Shown: piece after piece, positions 1-5,636 of the stretch
Layout of the letters: every line of letters begins with the position of its first letter
Position numbering within the stretch: the first letter of the stretch is position 1
From: an uncultured Bacilli bacterium
GTDB taxonomy: Bacteria > Bacillota_I > Bacilli_A > RF39 > UBA660
Length of the DNA stretch: 9,603 nucleotides
Direction of reading: 5' to 3'
Assembly (NCBI GenBank): GCA_947589695.1
Contig: CANQBY010000037.1
Location: forward strand, 1-9,603
Notes under the pieces: model-generated
What the model was told of the DNA's origin: nothing
The model's database searches: none
The model's input: only the letters and a program-made list of their open reading frames with translations
Position numbers and translations under genes: made by a program

Positions 1-77
1 GACTCCGTAGCTCAGCTGGATAGAGCAATCGCCTTCTAAGCGATCGGTCGAGCGTTCGAATCGCTCCGGAGTCACCA
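1..77 (+). tRNA. tRNA-Arg (anticodon UCU)
   Basis: Complete cloverleaf read directly from the sequence. The acceptor arms 1-7 and 67-73 pair perfectly. The D-stem is GCTC/GAGC (10-13, 23-26) with a GG-containing loop. The anticodon stem is 28-32/40-44 around the loop CTTCTAA. The T-arm carries GTTCGAATC. CCA is encoded at 75-77. The anticodon at 35-37 is TCT, which reads AGA, the main Arg codon expected in an AT-rich genome. The D-loop has an A at the position used as an arginine identity element in bacteria. The gene begins at the first base of the window, so its promoter and any upstream tRNAs are not visible. Confidence 0.97.
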
Positions 78-90
78 TTCTTATAATTAA

Positions 91-118
91 CTTGAATATC
101 GATATTCAAGTTTTTTTG
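91..118 (+). terminator. Rho-independent terminator of tRNA-Arg
   Basis: A perfect 20-bp palindrome (91-110, arms CTTGAATA/TATTCAAG around TCGA) is followed by seven T residues (111-117). It lies 14 bp after the CCA end of the tRNA, so it ends that transcript. Confidence 0.85.
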
Positions 119-121
119 TTT

Positions 122-148
122 AAAAAAAATACTTAAACCTAAGTATTT
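122..148 (-). terminator. Rho-independent terminator of the rimM-trmD operon
   Basis: On the minus strand a 9-bp stem (148-140 with 135-127) and the tetraloop GGTT are followed by a T-rich run ending at 122. The 5' arm overlaps the TAA stop of the 150-aa gene (149-147). It sits back to back with the tRNA terminator, insulating the two converging transcripts. Confidence 0.8.
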
Positions 149-599
149 ATCTTCCCTTTCCTTTTTCTCTATCAGGCACCTTTTGTTGTTCTAACATTAT
201 TTTATAATCAATTAATTTAATTCTTATTTCATTTTCTAATATTTTTAATTTCTTTAAAAGTTTTTCTAAAGTTTTTTTACTCAAAGCTTTTTGATATTTT
301 CTAATTATTATATTTCTAAGTCTTGCAAGTTCATCTAAAGCCATCATTAAATTCGTATCTGTTCCATTATCGTCTTCTTCACTTAAGGTTTTTAAATAAA
401 ATTCTAAGACTTTTTTATATTTTTTATCAAAACTAATTTTAATTAGACTATCAATTAAAGAGGGATTAACAATAATAATCTCTTTAATTTTTAATTCATT
501 ATGACTAATTTTGGGCACATATCTAAAACCCTCTAGTTCTTCTAATGGCTTATCTAACTCTAAACTCTTTTTTAATCTTCGAATAATAAAACTTTTCAT
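147..599 (-). CDS. Hypothetical protein, helical and charged, last gene of the rimM-trmD operon
   Basis: I do not recognise this 150-aa protein. No signal peptide or membrane segment is visible. The N-terminal ~40 residues are basic (MKSFIIRRLKKS). A middle part contains an acidic SEEDD stretch (about 74-78), followed by two long Lys/Leu/Ile-rich helices (roughly 83-140, with LARLRNIII and LLKKLKILENEI) that could form a helical hairpin or short coiled coil. The C-terminus is basic. The start ATG is supported by AGGTGAG four bases upstream, and that site contains the AG of the trmD TAG stop, so translation is probably coupled to trmD. In many Bacillota rplS follows trmD; here this gene takes that place. 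The operon position suggests a role near RNA or ribosomes, but that is context only. Confidence 0.8.
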   Translation of the reverse strand: MKSFIIRRLKKSLELDKPLEELEGFRYVPKISHNELKIKEIIIVNPSLIDSLIKISFDKKYKKVLEFYLKTLSEEDDNGTDTNLMMALDELARLRNIIIRKYQKALSKKTLEKLLKKLKILENEIRIKLIDYKIMLEQQKVPDREKGKGR

Positions 600-607
600 T
601 AACTCAC

Positions 608-1273
608 CTACTTAAGTAAATCTGGTCTTTTTTCTTTGGTTACTCTTAACTTTTCTTGGTCGCGATATTCTTGAATTTTTTTGTGATCCCCACTTAATAA
701 GATATCGGGCACCTTAAGTCCTCGAAACTCTCGCGGCTTGGTATATTCTGGATAATCTAACAACCCATCTCTAAAAGAATCATTTAAAAAGGAATCTTCT
801 TTAATAACCTCCGGAATAAATCGGGACATTGTATCTAAAATCACTAATGCTGGTAACTCTCCTCCCGTAAGGACAAAATCCCCAATGCTTATCTCGCCAT
901 CGACAAAATTTAAAATTCGTTCATCAAAACCTTCGTAATGCCCACAAACTAAAATTAAATGTTTCGTCTTCTCTCCTAATTCTTGAGCCAGACCATGATT
1001 AAACAATTTTCCTTGGGGGGTTAGTAAATAAACAAGTGAATCTTTATCTTTTACTGCTTCAATTGCTCTAACAACCGGTTCACACATTAAAACCATGCCA
1101 CTTCCACCCCCATATGGAGTATCATCTACTTGGCCATTTTTAAGTAACGTATAATCTCTAATATTCACAACGTTTACTTCTATTTTCTTATTATTAATTG
1201 CTCTTTTAATAATACTTTCATTGATATAAGCTTTAATAACCTCCGGAAAAAGGGTTAAAATATCAAATCTCAT
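608..1273 (-). CDS. trmD: tRNA (guanine-N1-)-methyltransferase TrmD
   Basis: TrmD transfers methyl from S-adenosylmethionine to N1 of G37 in tRNAs that have G at position 36, which prevents +1 frameshifting; it is a cytosolic SPOUT-class homodimer. The 221-aa product starts MRFDILTLFPE and carries the family signatures in order: DDTPYGGGSGMV (50-61), LTPQGK (84-89), the knot motif CGHYEGFDERI (110-120), SIGDFVLTGGELPA (129-142), and DGLLDYPEYTKP (169-180), where Asp169 matches the known catalytic Asp of the E. coli enzyme. The C-terminus ends just after RPDLLK, making it slightly shorter than the usual 240-255 aa, but no motif is lost. It overlaps rimM by 4 bp (ATGA), the classic coupled rimM-trmD order. 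Essential in most bacteria. Confidence 0.98.
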   Translation of the reverse strand: MRFDILTLFPEVIKAYINESIIKRAINNKKIEVNVVNIRDYTLLKNGQVDDTPYGGGSGMVLMCEPVVRAIEAVKDKDSLVYLLTPQGKLFNHGLAQELGEKTKHLILVCGHYEGFDERILNFVDGEISIGDFVLTGGELPALVILDTMSRFIPEVIKEDSFLNDSFRDGLLDYPEYTKPREFRGLKVPDILLSGDHKKIQEYRDQEKLRVTKEKRPDLLK

Positions 1274-1761
1274 CTTAATTCATCAATCCTTTCTCCTCGT
1301 ATTTTTTTATTCTTTATTTCTACTTCTTTAATAAAATCCTCTACCAAAGGAATATAATAATATTGATCTTCTTTCTTTACGTATAGTAAAACCTTATCTT
1401 TATTATTATAAACATCTTCTACTATCCCATAATCTTCATCTTTATAAATAATTTTACACCCAATTAAATCTTCTAATAAATATTCTTGATTTTCTAATTT
1501 TAAATCTTCTTTATTTATATAAACTTTTAAACCTTTATATTTTAAAACCTCATTTATATCATTTATTCCTTCTAAAACTACCATATCATAATTTTGATGA
1601 GGCCGGTAACTCTTAATTTGTTCTAGCTTTTTTTCATTACCAATATATAAATTAAATCCCGGTTTAAAAACTAAGTTTTTCTTTTCAAAATTACTTAGAA
1701 TTTTAATTTCTCCTTTAATTCCATGCGTATTTGTAATTTTTCCTAAATAAACATACTCCAT
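1270..1761 (-). CDS. rimM: Ribosome maturation factor RimM
   Basis: RimM assists assembly of the 30S head domain and 16S rRNA processing by binding S19. The 163-aa protein shows the two expected parts: an N-terminal beta-barrel (about 3-85) with the signature THGIKGE (12-18), and a C-terminal PRC-barrel-like domain (about 93-160) with YLLEDLIGC, GIVEDV and YYIPLVEDFIKEV. Length is typical. GGAGGC lies 4 bases before the ATG, and a near-consensus promoter lies about 35 bp upstream, so this is the first gene of the rimM-trmD-unknown operon. It ends in TGA within the ATGA overlap with trmD. In many Bacillota rpsP and a KH-domain gene precede rimM; here they are absent. Confidence 0.96.
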   Translation of the reverse strand: MEYVYLGKITNTHGIKGEIKILSNFEKKNLVFKPGFNLYIGNEKKLEQIKSYRPHQNYDMVVLEGINDINEVLKYKGLKVYINKEDLKLENQEYLLEDLIGCKIIYKDEDYGIVEDVYNNKDKVLLYVKKEDQYYYIPLVEDFIKEVEIKNKKIRGERIDELR

Positions 1762-1794
1762 TTTGCCTCCAAAACTCTACCTAATCTTTACACC

Positions 1795-1823
1795 ATTATA
1801 GCGTATTTCCCCATTATTCTCAA
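1795..1823 (-). promoter_or_regulatory. SigA-type promoter of the rimM-trmD operon
   Basis: On the minus strand TTGAGA (1823-1818), a 17-bp spacer and a perfect TATAAT (1800-1795) precede rimM. The predicted start near 1788 gives a leader of about 27 nt containing GGAGGC. It lies in the 77-bp gap after the SpoU-type methylase gene, which shows no convincing terminator of its own, so some readthrough into rimM is possible. Confidence 0.85.
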
Positions 1824-1838
1824 GGGGCTTTCCCTAAA

Positions 1839-2564
1839 TTATTCCATCATCTGATAAAATATAATACTGGCAGCCACACTGGCATTTAAACTTTCACAAT
1901 CATGACTTATTTTTATATTGATTAATTTATCACAAACATCTTTATATTTGGGATTCATACCTTGTCCTTCATTCCCAATAATAATGGCAACGTTCCCTTC
2001 CTTTTGTATTTCTTTTAAATTGACCCCCTTAGAAACATCGGTTCCCCAAATTTGATAACCATCTTTTTTTAAATCTGCTATAATCTGCGTTAAATCTCCT
2101 CTTTGATAATTAAGTTTAAAAATCATACCTTCACTTGCTCTAATTACTTTTTCATTATATAAATCTACGGTATCTGCGCTCATAATTAAATTCGAAATGT
2201 TAAAAGCAACGGCACTTCTTATAATGGCTCCTAAATTTCCCGGATCTTGAATATTATCTAAAATACAAACATCCCCAACTATTTTAGTAGTTTTAATTTT
2301 TTCAACTACCGCGATTACTTTAGTACTACTAACTTGACTGGATAACTTTTTTAAAACTCCCTCACTTACCAGATAAAAAGGAACATTATCCACTTTAAAA
2401 CTTTCATCCCCCGCGATAATTTCTCTTACTAAATTAGCTTTTAAAGATTCTTTTAATAAATGATCTCCTTCAATTAAAAATAATCCTTCTTGATCTCGAT
2501 ATTTCTTTTCTTTTAATTTCATCCAATTTTTTACTTTTGGATTATTTACTGATTCTATTATCAT
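1839..2564 (-). CDS. TrmH/SpoU-family RNA 2'-O-ribose methyltransferase (YsgA-like)
   Basis: This 241-aa protein is a SAM-dependent SPOUT methylase that modifies a ribose 2'-OH in rRNA or tRNA. It has the two-domain architecture of the rRNA branch: an N-terminal substrate-binding domain (about 1-95, starting with SVNNPKVKNWMKL and containing LFLIEGDHLLKE) and a C-terminal SpoU domain with all three motifs. These are motif 1 LDNIQDPGNLGAIIRSA (Asn110, catalytic-type Arg116), motif 2 IIIGNEGQGM (Glu199) and motif 3 SLNASVA (225-231, Asn227). The exact target nucleotide cannot be read from sequence; B. subtilis YsgA is the nearest architecture I can name. The ATG overlaps the TAA of the upstream metallopeptidase gene by one base (TAATG), so the pair is translationally coupled. 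No membrane segment is visible. Confidence 0.93.
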   Translation of the reverse strand: MIIESVNNPKVKNWMKLKEKKYRDQEGLFLIEGDHLLKESLKANLVREIIAGDESFKVDNVPFYLVSEGVLKKLSSQVSSTKVIAVVEKIKTTKIVGDVCILDNIQDPGNLGAIIRSAVAFNISNLIMSADTVDLYNEKVIRASEGMIFKLNYQRGDLTQIIADLKKDGYQIWGTDVSKGVNLKEIQKEGNVAIIIGNEGQGMNPKYKDVCDKLINIKISHDCESLNASVAASIIFYQMME

Positions 2565-3193
2565 TAATCTCTTAATTCCTTTCTTGCTTTTTTATAATCC
2601 GGATAATAAATACTTACCATCTCCCAAAAATTCTTACTATGATCATGATGATAAAAATGACACATTTCATGAACAATTACATATCTAAGTAAATCTTTAT
2701 TATATTTAATTAACTCGGTATTTAAAGTAATTGTCATTTGTTTATAATTACAAACTCCCCATCTTGTTTTCATTTTTCTAAGTTTTAATTTAAAATCTGG
2801 CGTTTTAATTATTTCTCTTAATTTTAATACTTCATCTTCAAATATTTCTTTTGTCATTTTCTTCACAAATTTTTCTAATCGCTGGTAATTATCTACTCTT
2901 ATGGTTCCTGAATCAAATATAATATCTTTTACATCTTCATCATAAATAATTTCATAAGGATTTCCTAAATACCAAAATTCTGTATCTTTTAAATTTCTTT
3001 TATAACTTTTATTATATAATCTAAGTAATGATTTTTCATTTTTTTTAATTAGTTCTTCAATCTCTTTTTCTTTAATTCTTCTAGGAGTACTAACTACCAA
3101 GTTTAAATCTTCATCAAAACGAAAATAAATATTTTTATTATTTTTCCGATTTATAAGTACATTTATCTTTATTCCTTGTAAACTTACTTCCAT
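2564..3193 (-). CDS. YgjP-like (DUF45) zinc-dependent metallopeptidase
   Basis: The C-terminal half carries the zinc signature HEMCH (175-179) with a third His ten residues after the first (His185, in HDHSKNFWEMV). This is the HExxH-(5)-H spacing of the YgjP/DUF45 family, a SprT/WLM-related group of small cytosolic metalloproteins. The family block RWGVCN...ITLN (about 144-158) precedes it, and YYPDYKKARKEL follows, as is usual. The N-terminal 130 residues are the beta-rich and helical YgjP region. Length (209 aa) is slightly below the usual 220-240. The physiological substrate of the family is not well established. The ATG has GGTGA seven bases upstream. Its stop overlaps the start of the SpoU-type methylase gene, suggesting one transcript; a shared pathway is not implied. 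Confidence 0.9.
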   Translation of the reverse strand: MEVSLQGIKINVLINRKNNKNIYFRFDEDLNLVVSTPRRIKEKEIEELIKKNEKSLLRLYNKSYKRNLKDTEFWYLGNPYEIIYDEDVKDIIFDSGTIRVDNYQRLEKFVKKMTKEIFEDEVLKLREIIKTPDFKLKLRKMKTRWGVCNYKQMTITLNTELIKYNKDLLRYVIVHEMCHFYHHDHSKNFWEMVSIYYPDYKKARKELRD

Positions 3194-3211
3194 AAATCTT
3201 CACCAATATTT

Positions 3212-3240
3212 ATTATAACTTATTTTTTAATTTAAAAAAA
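3212..3240 (-). promoter_or_regulatory. Possible weak promoter of the metallopeptidase-methylase pair
   Basis: A perfect TATAAT (3217-3212) lies 18 bp before the ATG of the metallopeptidase gene. At 17-bp spacing the -35 position is only a T-run, so support rests on the -10 box. A start near 3205 would leave a very short leader beginning next to the GGTGA ribosome site. Confidence 0.35.
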
Positions 3241-3243
3241 GAG

Positions 3244-3885
3244 TTAATTTAATCCCTTTAACTTTCTTTTTAAACACATCTCCTCATTATCTTCTATAAG
3301 TTCCCATTCTCCCATATTATCCATCCGTTTTTCTAATTCTTTCGAATAATTATAATTATTTCTTTGTTCTTTTAAATTCTTTAACCATTTATTTAAAATC
3401 ATATATTGTTCTTTTAAACTTAAACTATTTAAAGAATCACTTACTTTTTTTATTACAACGATTCCTTTAAAATAAGTAAAAAAGATTGTTAAATACTTAT
3501 TATTCTCTTTAAAAGTAATAAAATATTCTTGTTCTAATTCATTTGTATTTTGAGAATCAGGTAACCCTAAAAGTTCTGGATAACAACTCTCTAAGAAAAA
3601 AATAAACTCATCAATTTCTTGTTCTAAAGAAAGCCACGTTCTACAGGTCATAAAAAAGCTTCTTAAAGTTACGGCATTATCTTTATTATTAGGCATAATC
3701 TCTTTAAGTAAATTATATACTAAACCCTCTAAAAATATTGTTTCTCTCACATCTAATTCTATTTTATTATCTTCTAAATATTGATTTAATTCTTTATTTA
3801 ATTTATTTTCAATATCTTCAGTTAAAGCTATATTTAATTTTTGAATTAAAAACATAACAATTATTAAATATACTAAAAAAATCAT
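3244..3885 (-). CDS. Hypothetical protein with hydrophobic N-terminus
   Basis: I do not recognise this 213-aa protein. Residues 2-16 (IFLVYLIIVMFLIQK) are strongly hydrophobic and could be a membrane anchor or uncleaved signal; the rest is soluble-looking, mostly helical and acidic, with aromatic strands around YFITFKENNKYLTIFF (about 120-135) and a charged C-terminus. An alternative start at Met11 would remove most of the hydrophobic segment. I kept the first ATG because GGTGG lies four bases before it, whereas the Met11 codon has no Shine-Dalgarno. A candidate promoter precedes it. Fifty base pairs separate it from the downstream metallopeptidase gene, with no clear terminator between them. 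No cysteine or histidine pattern suggests an enzyme. Confidence 0.75.
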   Translation of the reverse strand: MIFLVYLIIVMFLIQKLNIALTEDIENKLNKELNQYLEDNKIELDVRETIFLEGLVYNLLKEIMPNNKDNAVTLRSFFMTCRTWLSLEQEIDEFIFFLESCYPELLGLPDSQNTNELEQEYFITFKENNKYLTIFFTYFKGIVVIKKVSDSLNSLSLKEQYMILNKWLKNLKEQRNNYNYSKELEKRMDNMGEWELIEDNEEMCLKRKLKGLN

Positions 3886-3902
3886 AAAACCACCAGTTAT
3901 TT

Positions 3903-3930
3903 ATTATATAATATTTCTTAATTTATACAA
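3903..3930 (-). promoter_or_regulatory. Candidate promoter of the 213-aa hypothetical gene
   Basis: TTGTAT (3930-3925), a 16-bp spacer and TATAAT (3908-3903) on the minus strand, about 18 bp before the ATG. The -10 is perfect, the -35 matches only at TTG, and the surroundings are AT-rich, so support is moderate. Confidence 0.5.
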
Positions 3931-3986
3931 GCTTTAAAATCTAAAAAAATTAATTCTTTTTCTTTTATCTTCAAAAATTTATTCCA

Positions 3987-4022
3987 TTGAAGATTTTTGC
4001 CACTTGAGGCATTTTTCTTCAA
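3987..4022 (+). repeat. 36-bp imperfect palindromic repeat, copy 1
   Basis: The outer arms TTGAAGA and TCTTCAA enclose an inner hairpin TGCC-ACTTGA-GGCA, separated by T-rich internal loops of four bases a side. In this copy the dyad extends to CATTGAAGA/TCTTCAATG (3985-4024). It is identical to copy 3 and in the same orientation. It lies 3' of the ATPase gene. Confidence 0.9.
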
Positions 4023-4059
4023 TGCCAGTATCTAATCTTTTTAATACTTCTAAAATTCC

Positions 4060-4099
4060 CATTACATTTTTTTGGCATTTCTGCCACTTTTTTACAATG
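4060..4099 (+). repeat. Diverged relative of the 36-bp palindrome
   Basis: This is a 40-bp element bounded by CATT...AATG, the same outer ends and length as the extended dyad of copy 1. The centre is a GGCA-TTTC-TGCC hairpin flanked by T-rich segments. Gapless alignment to 3985-4024 gives about 28 of 40 identical positions. The inner GCC/GGC pair is inverted to GGC/GCC, so pairing is kept although the bases differ. It may be a decayed copy or an independent dyad. Confidence 0.5.
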
Positions 4100-4132
4100 G
4101 CATTAAAAAAATACAAAGAAATATTGTCCGTT

Positions 4133-4153
4133 GTTCTTTAGTTTTTAAAGAAC
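4133..4153. repeat. Perfect 8-bp hairpin
   Basis: Arms GTTCTTTA and TAAAGAAC enclose a five-base loop. On the plus strand it is followed by an interrupted T-rich stretch; on the minus strand no T-run follows, so it is not a good terminator for the ATPase gene. Function unknown. Confidence 0.5.
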
Positions 4154-4233
4154 TTTAATACTTCTTTTTCACCTTTTCTTTTCTACTTATATAGGGTTTA
4201 ACATTTCAATAATAATTATAGTATCCCATAAAA

Positions 4234-5478
4234 CTATAAATTTAAACTATCTTGATTTAATAAGAATTCTTGTATTCCAATTACTAATATACCTTCTTCA
4301 GTATACCAATGTTTTATATTATCTTTTACTACAATTATTTTTTTAAAATTATCATTTATATTCATTAATGGTCTTTCTTCTTGAATTGTTTTTTCTCTTG
4401 TTTCCAAATTTAATGCTGATTGTACATAATATCGTTTATTTCCTAAATTACAGACAAAATCAACTTCTAATTGTTTTCTTACTTTATTTTCATCTCGTAC
4501 TTCAACTACTCCAACATCAACATTATACCCTCTCACTATTAACTCATTATAAATAATATTTTCCATTATATGATTTTCTTCTTGTTGTCGAAAATTTAAT
4601 CTCGCATTGCGTAATCCAATATCCGAAAAATAATATTTTTGAGGTGTTTGAATATATTTTTTACCTTTAACATCATATCTATCTGACTTATTAACAATAA
4701 AAGCATCCTCAATATTTTTTAAATATGAATTAACCGTATTTAATGAAATTTCTTTTTCTCCCATACTTACAAATGTATTATATATTTTTTGCGAATTAGT
4801 AAGTGAACCAACTGAAGAGGCTAAAATATTAATAATTGAATCTATAATATCATATCTTTGAATGTTATTGCGTTCAATTATATCTTTTATATAAGTTTGC
4901 TCAAATAAATCTTTTAAATATTTTGATTTTTCTTCATCCGTCTTTTTAGATAAAATTAAGGGTAATCCTCCATATAATACATATTCATTCCAAGCATCAA
5001 TTTTATCCCCCTTAAAAGCTTCAACATACTCAAAAAAAGAAAGTGGAAATACTCTTATTTCATCCCCTCGTCCCCTAAATTCTGTAATAATATCTGAAGA
5101 TAAGAATTTTGAATTACTGCCTGTTACATAAACATCAAGATTTCTTTCGTATAAGAAACCATTTAAAACCGATTCAAAATCATCCACAAATTGAATTTCG
5201 TCTAATAAAATATAATACATATTTTTATCTTTTATTTGAGATTTTATATATAAATTTAATTCATGAGGATTACGATATTTGATATTTTCTTCCTTATCTA
5301 ATTCTAATTTTATAATATGATTTTCTTTTACTCCATTATCAAGCAAATAATTTTTAAATAAAGGATCTAATAAATAAGATTTTCCACATCTTCTAATCCC
5401 CGTTATTATCTTAATTAAACCATTTTCTTTTCTGCTAATTAACTTATTTAAGTAGATATCTCTTTTTATTTCTTTCAT
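4234..5478 (-). CDS. AAA_14/DUF4143 ATP-binding protein
   Basis: This 414-aa protein belongs to the widespread AAA_14 + DUF4143 ATPase family, whose cellular role is poorly defined. The ATPase part has Walker A GIRRCGKS (27-34), Walker B YILLDE (89-94), a sensor-like VTGSNS (118-123) and the family block FRGRG...FPLSFFEY (134-151). A helical or winged-helix-like middle (about 228-292) precedes the C-terminal DUF4143 part with LEVDFV (337-342) and YYVQSA (350-355), a PD-(D/E)XK-nuclease-like arrangement typical of the family. The frame is open to an ATG at 5514, but that ATG lies inside a repeat. The ATG at 5478 has AAAGGAGG four bases upstream and is chosen. The gene has its own promoter and is bracketed by 36-bp palindromic repeats, unlike its housekeeping neighbours. 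It appears intact. Such genes are often multi-copy, so this may be a mobile or accessory unit. Confidence 0.93.
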   Translation of the reverse strand: MKEIKRDIYLNKLISRKENGLIKIITGIRRCGKSYLLDPLFKNYLLDNGVKENHIIKLELDKEENIKYRNPHELNLYIKSQIKDKNMYYILLDEIQFVDDFESVLNGFLYERNLDVYVTGSNSKFLSSDIITEFRGRGDEIRVFPLSFFEYVEAFKGDKIDAWNEYVLYGGLPLILSKKTDEEKSKYLKDLFEQTYIKDIIERNNIQRYDIIDSIINILASSVGSLTNSQKIYNTFVSMGEKEISLNTVNSYLKNIEDAFIVNKSDRYDVKGKKYIQTPQKYYFSDIGLRNARLNFRQQEENHIMENIIYNELIVRGYNVDVGVVEVRDENKVRKQLEVDFVCNLGNKRYYVQSALNLETREKTIQEERPLMNINDNFKKIIVVKDNIKHWYTEEGILVIGIQEFLLNQDSLNL

Positions 5479-5488
5479 ATTTCCTCCT

Positions 5489-5524
5489 TTGAAGATTTTT
5501 GCCACTTGAGGCAATTTTCTTCAA
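5489..5524 (+). repeat. 36-bp imperfect palindromic repeat, copy 2 (in the ATPase 5' leader)
   Basis: Same element as copy 1 with one difference, A instead of T at 5514, which lengthens the inner stem by one pair (TTGCC/GGCAA). It fills the space between the predicted transcription start (about 5522) and the AAAGGAGG Shine-Dalgarno. The ATPase mRNA would therefore begin with this hairpin, its last base abutting or overlapping the ribosome site. Confidence 0.9.
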
Positions 5525-5528
5525 CATA

Positions 5529-5557
5529 ATTATATAATACTTTTAAATATTTTGCAA
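5529..5557 (-). promoter_or_regulatory. SigA-type promoter of the ATPase gene
   Basis: TTGCAA (5557-5552), a 17-bp spacer and a perfect TATAAT (5534-5529) on the minus strand. It occupies almost all of the 40 bp between repeat copies 2 and 3, so a palindrome lies immediately upstream of the -35 and another immediately downstream of the -10. Confidence 0.82.
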
Positions 5558-5564
5558 CACATCA

Positions 5565-5600
5565 TTGAAGATTTTTGCCACTTGAGGCATTTTTCTTCAA
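5565..5600 (+). repeat. 36-bp imperfect palindromic repeat, copy 3
   Basis: Identical to copy 1 over all 36 bases and in the same orientation. It lies between the serS terminator and the ATPase promoter. The centre of copy 2 is 76 bp away, about seven helical turns. Confidence 0.9.
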
Positions 5601-5612
5601 GCGACAAATTAT

Positions 5613-5636
5613 TAAAAAAAAGAAGTTCTACTTCTT
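5613..5636 (-). terminator. Rho-independent terminator of serS
   Basis: On the minus strand AAGAAG (5636-5631) pairs with CTTCTT (5625-5620) around a five-base loop that contains the serS TAG stop, followed by a T-run (5620-5614). The first arm encodes the last two lysine codons of serS. Confidence 0.75.

Larger units (their letters stand above)
3886..4233 (-). other. 348-bp non-coding region with several inverted repeats
   Basis: No convincing gene is seen here on either strand. From left to right it holds: the promoter of the 213-aa gene; an inverted half-site ATCTTCAA (3968-3975) facing the first arm of repeat copy 1; repeat copy 1 (3987-4022, dyad extending to 3985-4024); a related but diverged palindrome (4060-4099); a perfect 8-bp hairpin (4133-4153); and a 12-bp direct repeat TTTAATACTTCT (4040-4051, 4154-4165). 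The last 60 bp before the ATPase stop are plain AT-rich DNA. No good minus-strand intrinsic terminator for the ATPase gene is visible. The density of dyads is much higher than in the other intergenic gaps. Confidence 0.7.

Noticed and set aside
1270..1272. Possible Mycoplasma-type code (TGA as Trp)
   Set aside because: rimM ends at its usual family length at this TGA, in the ATGA overlap with trmD, and Trp in the serS and methylase proteins is encoded by TGG.
1808..1828. CCCC/GGGG dyad after the SpoU-type methylase gene as a terminator
   Set aside because: Only four pairs with an 11-base loop and no T-run, and it overlaps the rimM -35 region.
4022..4141. 39-codon plus-strand ORF starting in the right arm of repeat copy 1
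   Set aside because: Phe-rich low-complexity product, no good Shine-Dalgarno at proper spacing, and it runs straight through the diverged palindrome. Probably chance in AT-rich DNA.
5479..5514. Longer N-terminus for the ATPase (start at 5514)
   Set aside because: The extra 12 codons lie in the palindromic repeat and over the AAAGGAGG site; the ATG at 5478 has the strong Shine-Dalgarno.
5489..5600. Two 36-bp direct repeats with a 40-bp spacer, resembling a mini CRISPR array
   Set aside because: The 'spacer' is an almost complete promoter for the next gene, the third copy is 1.5 kb away, there are no cas genes, and the repeat is a two-part dyad bracketing a gene.
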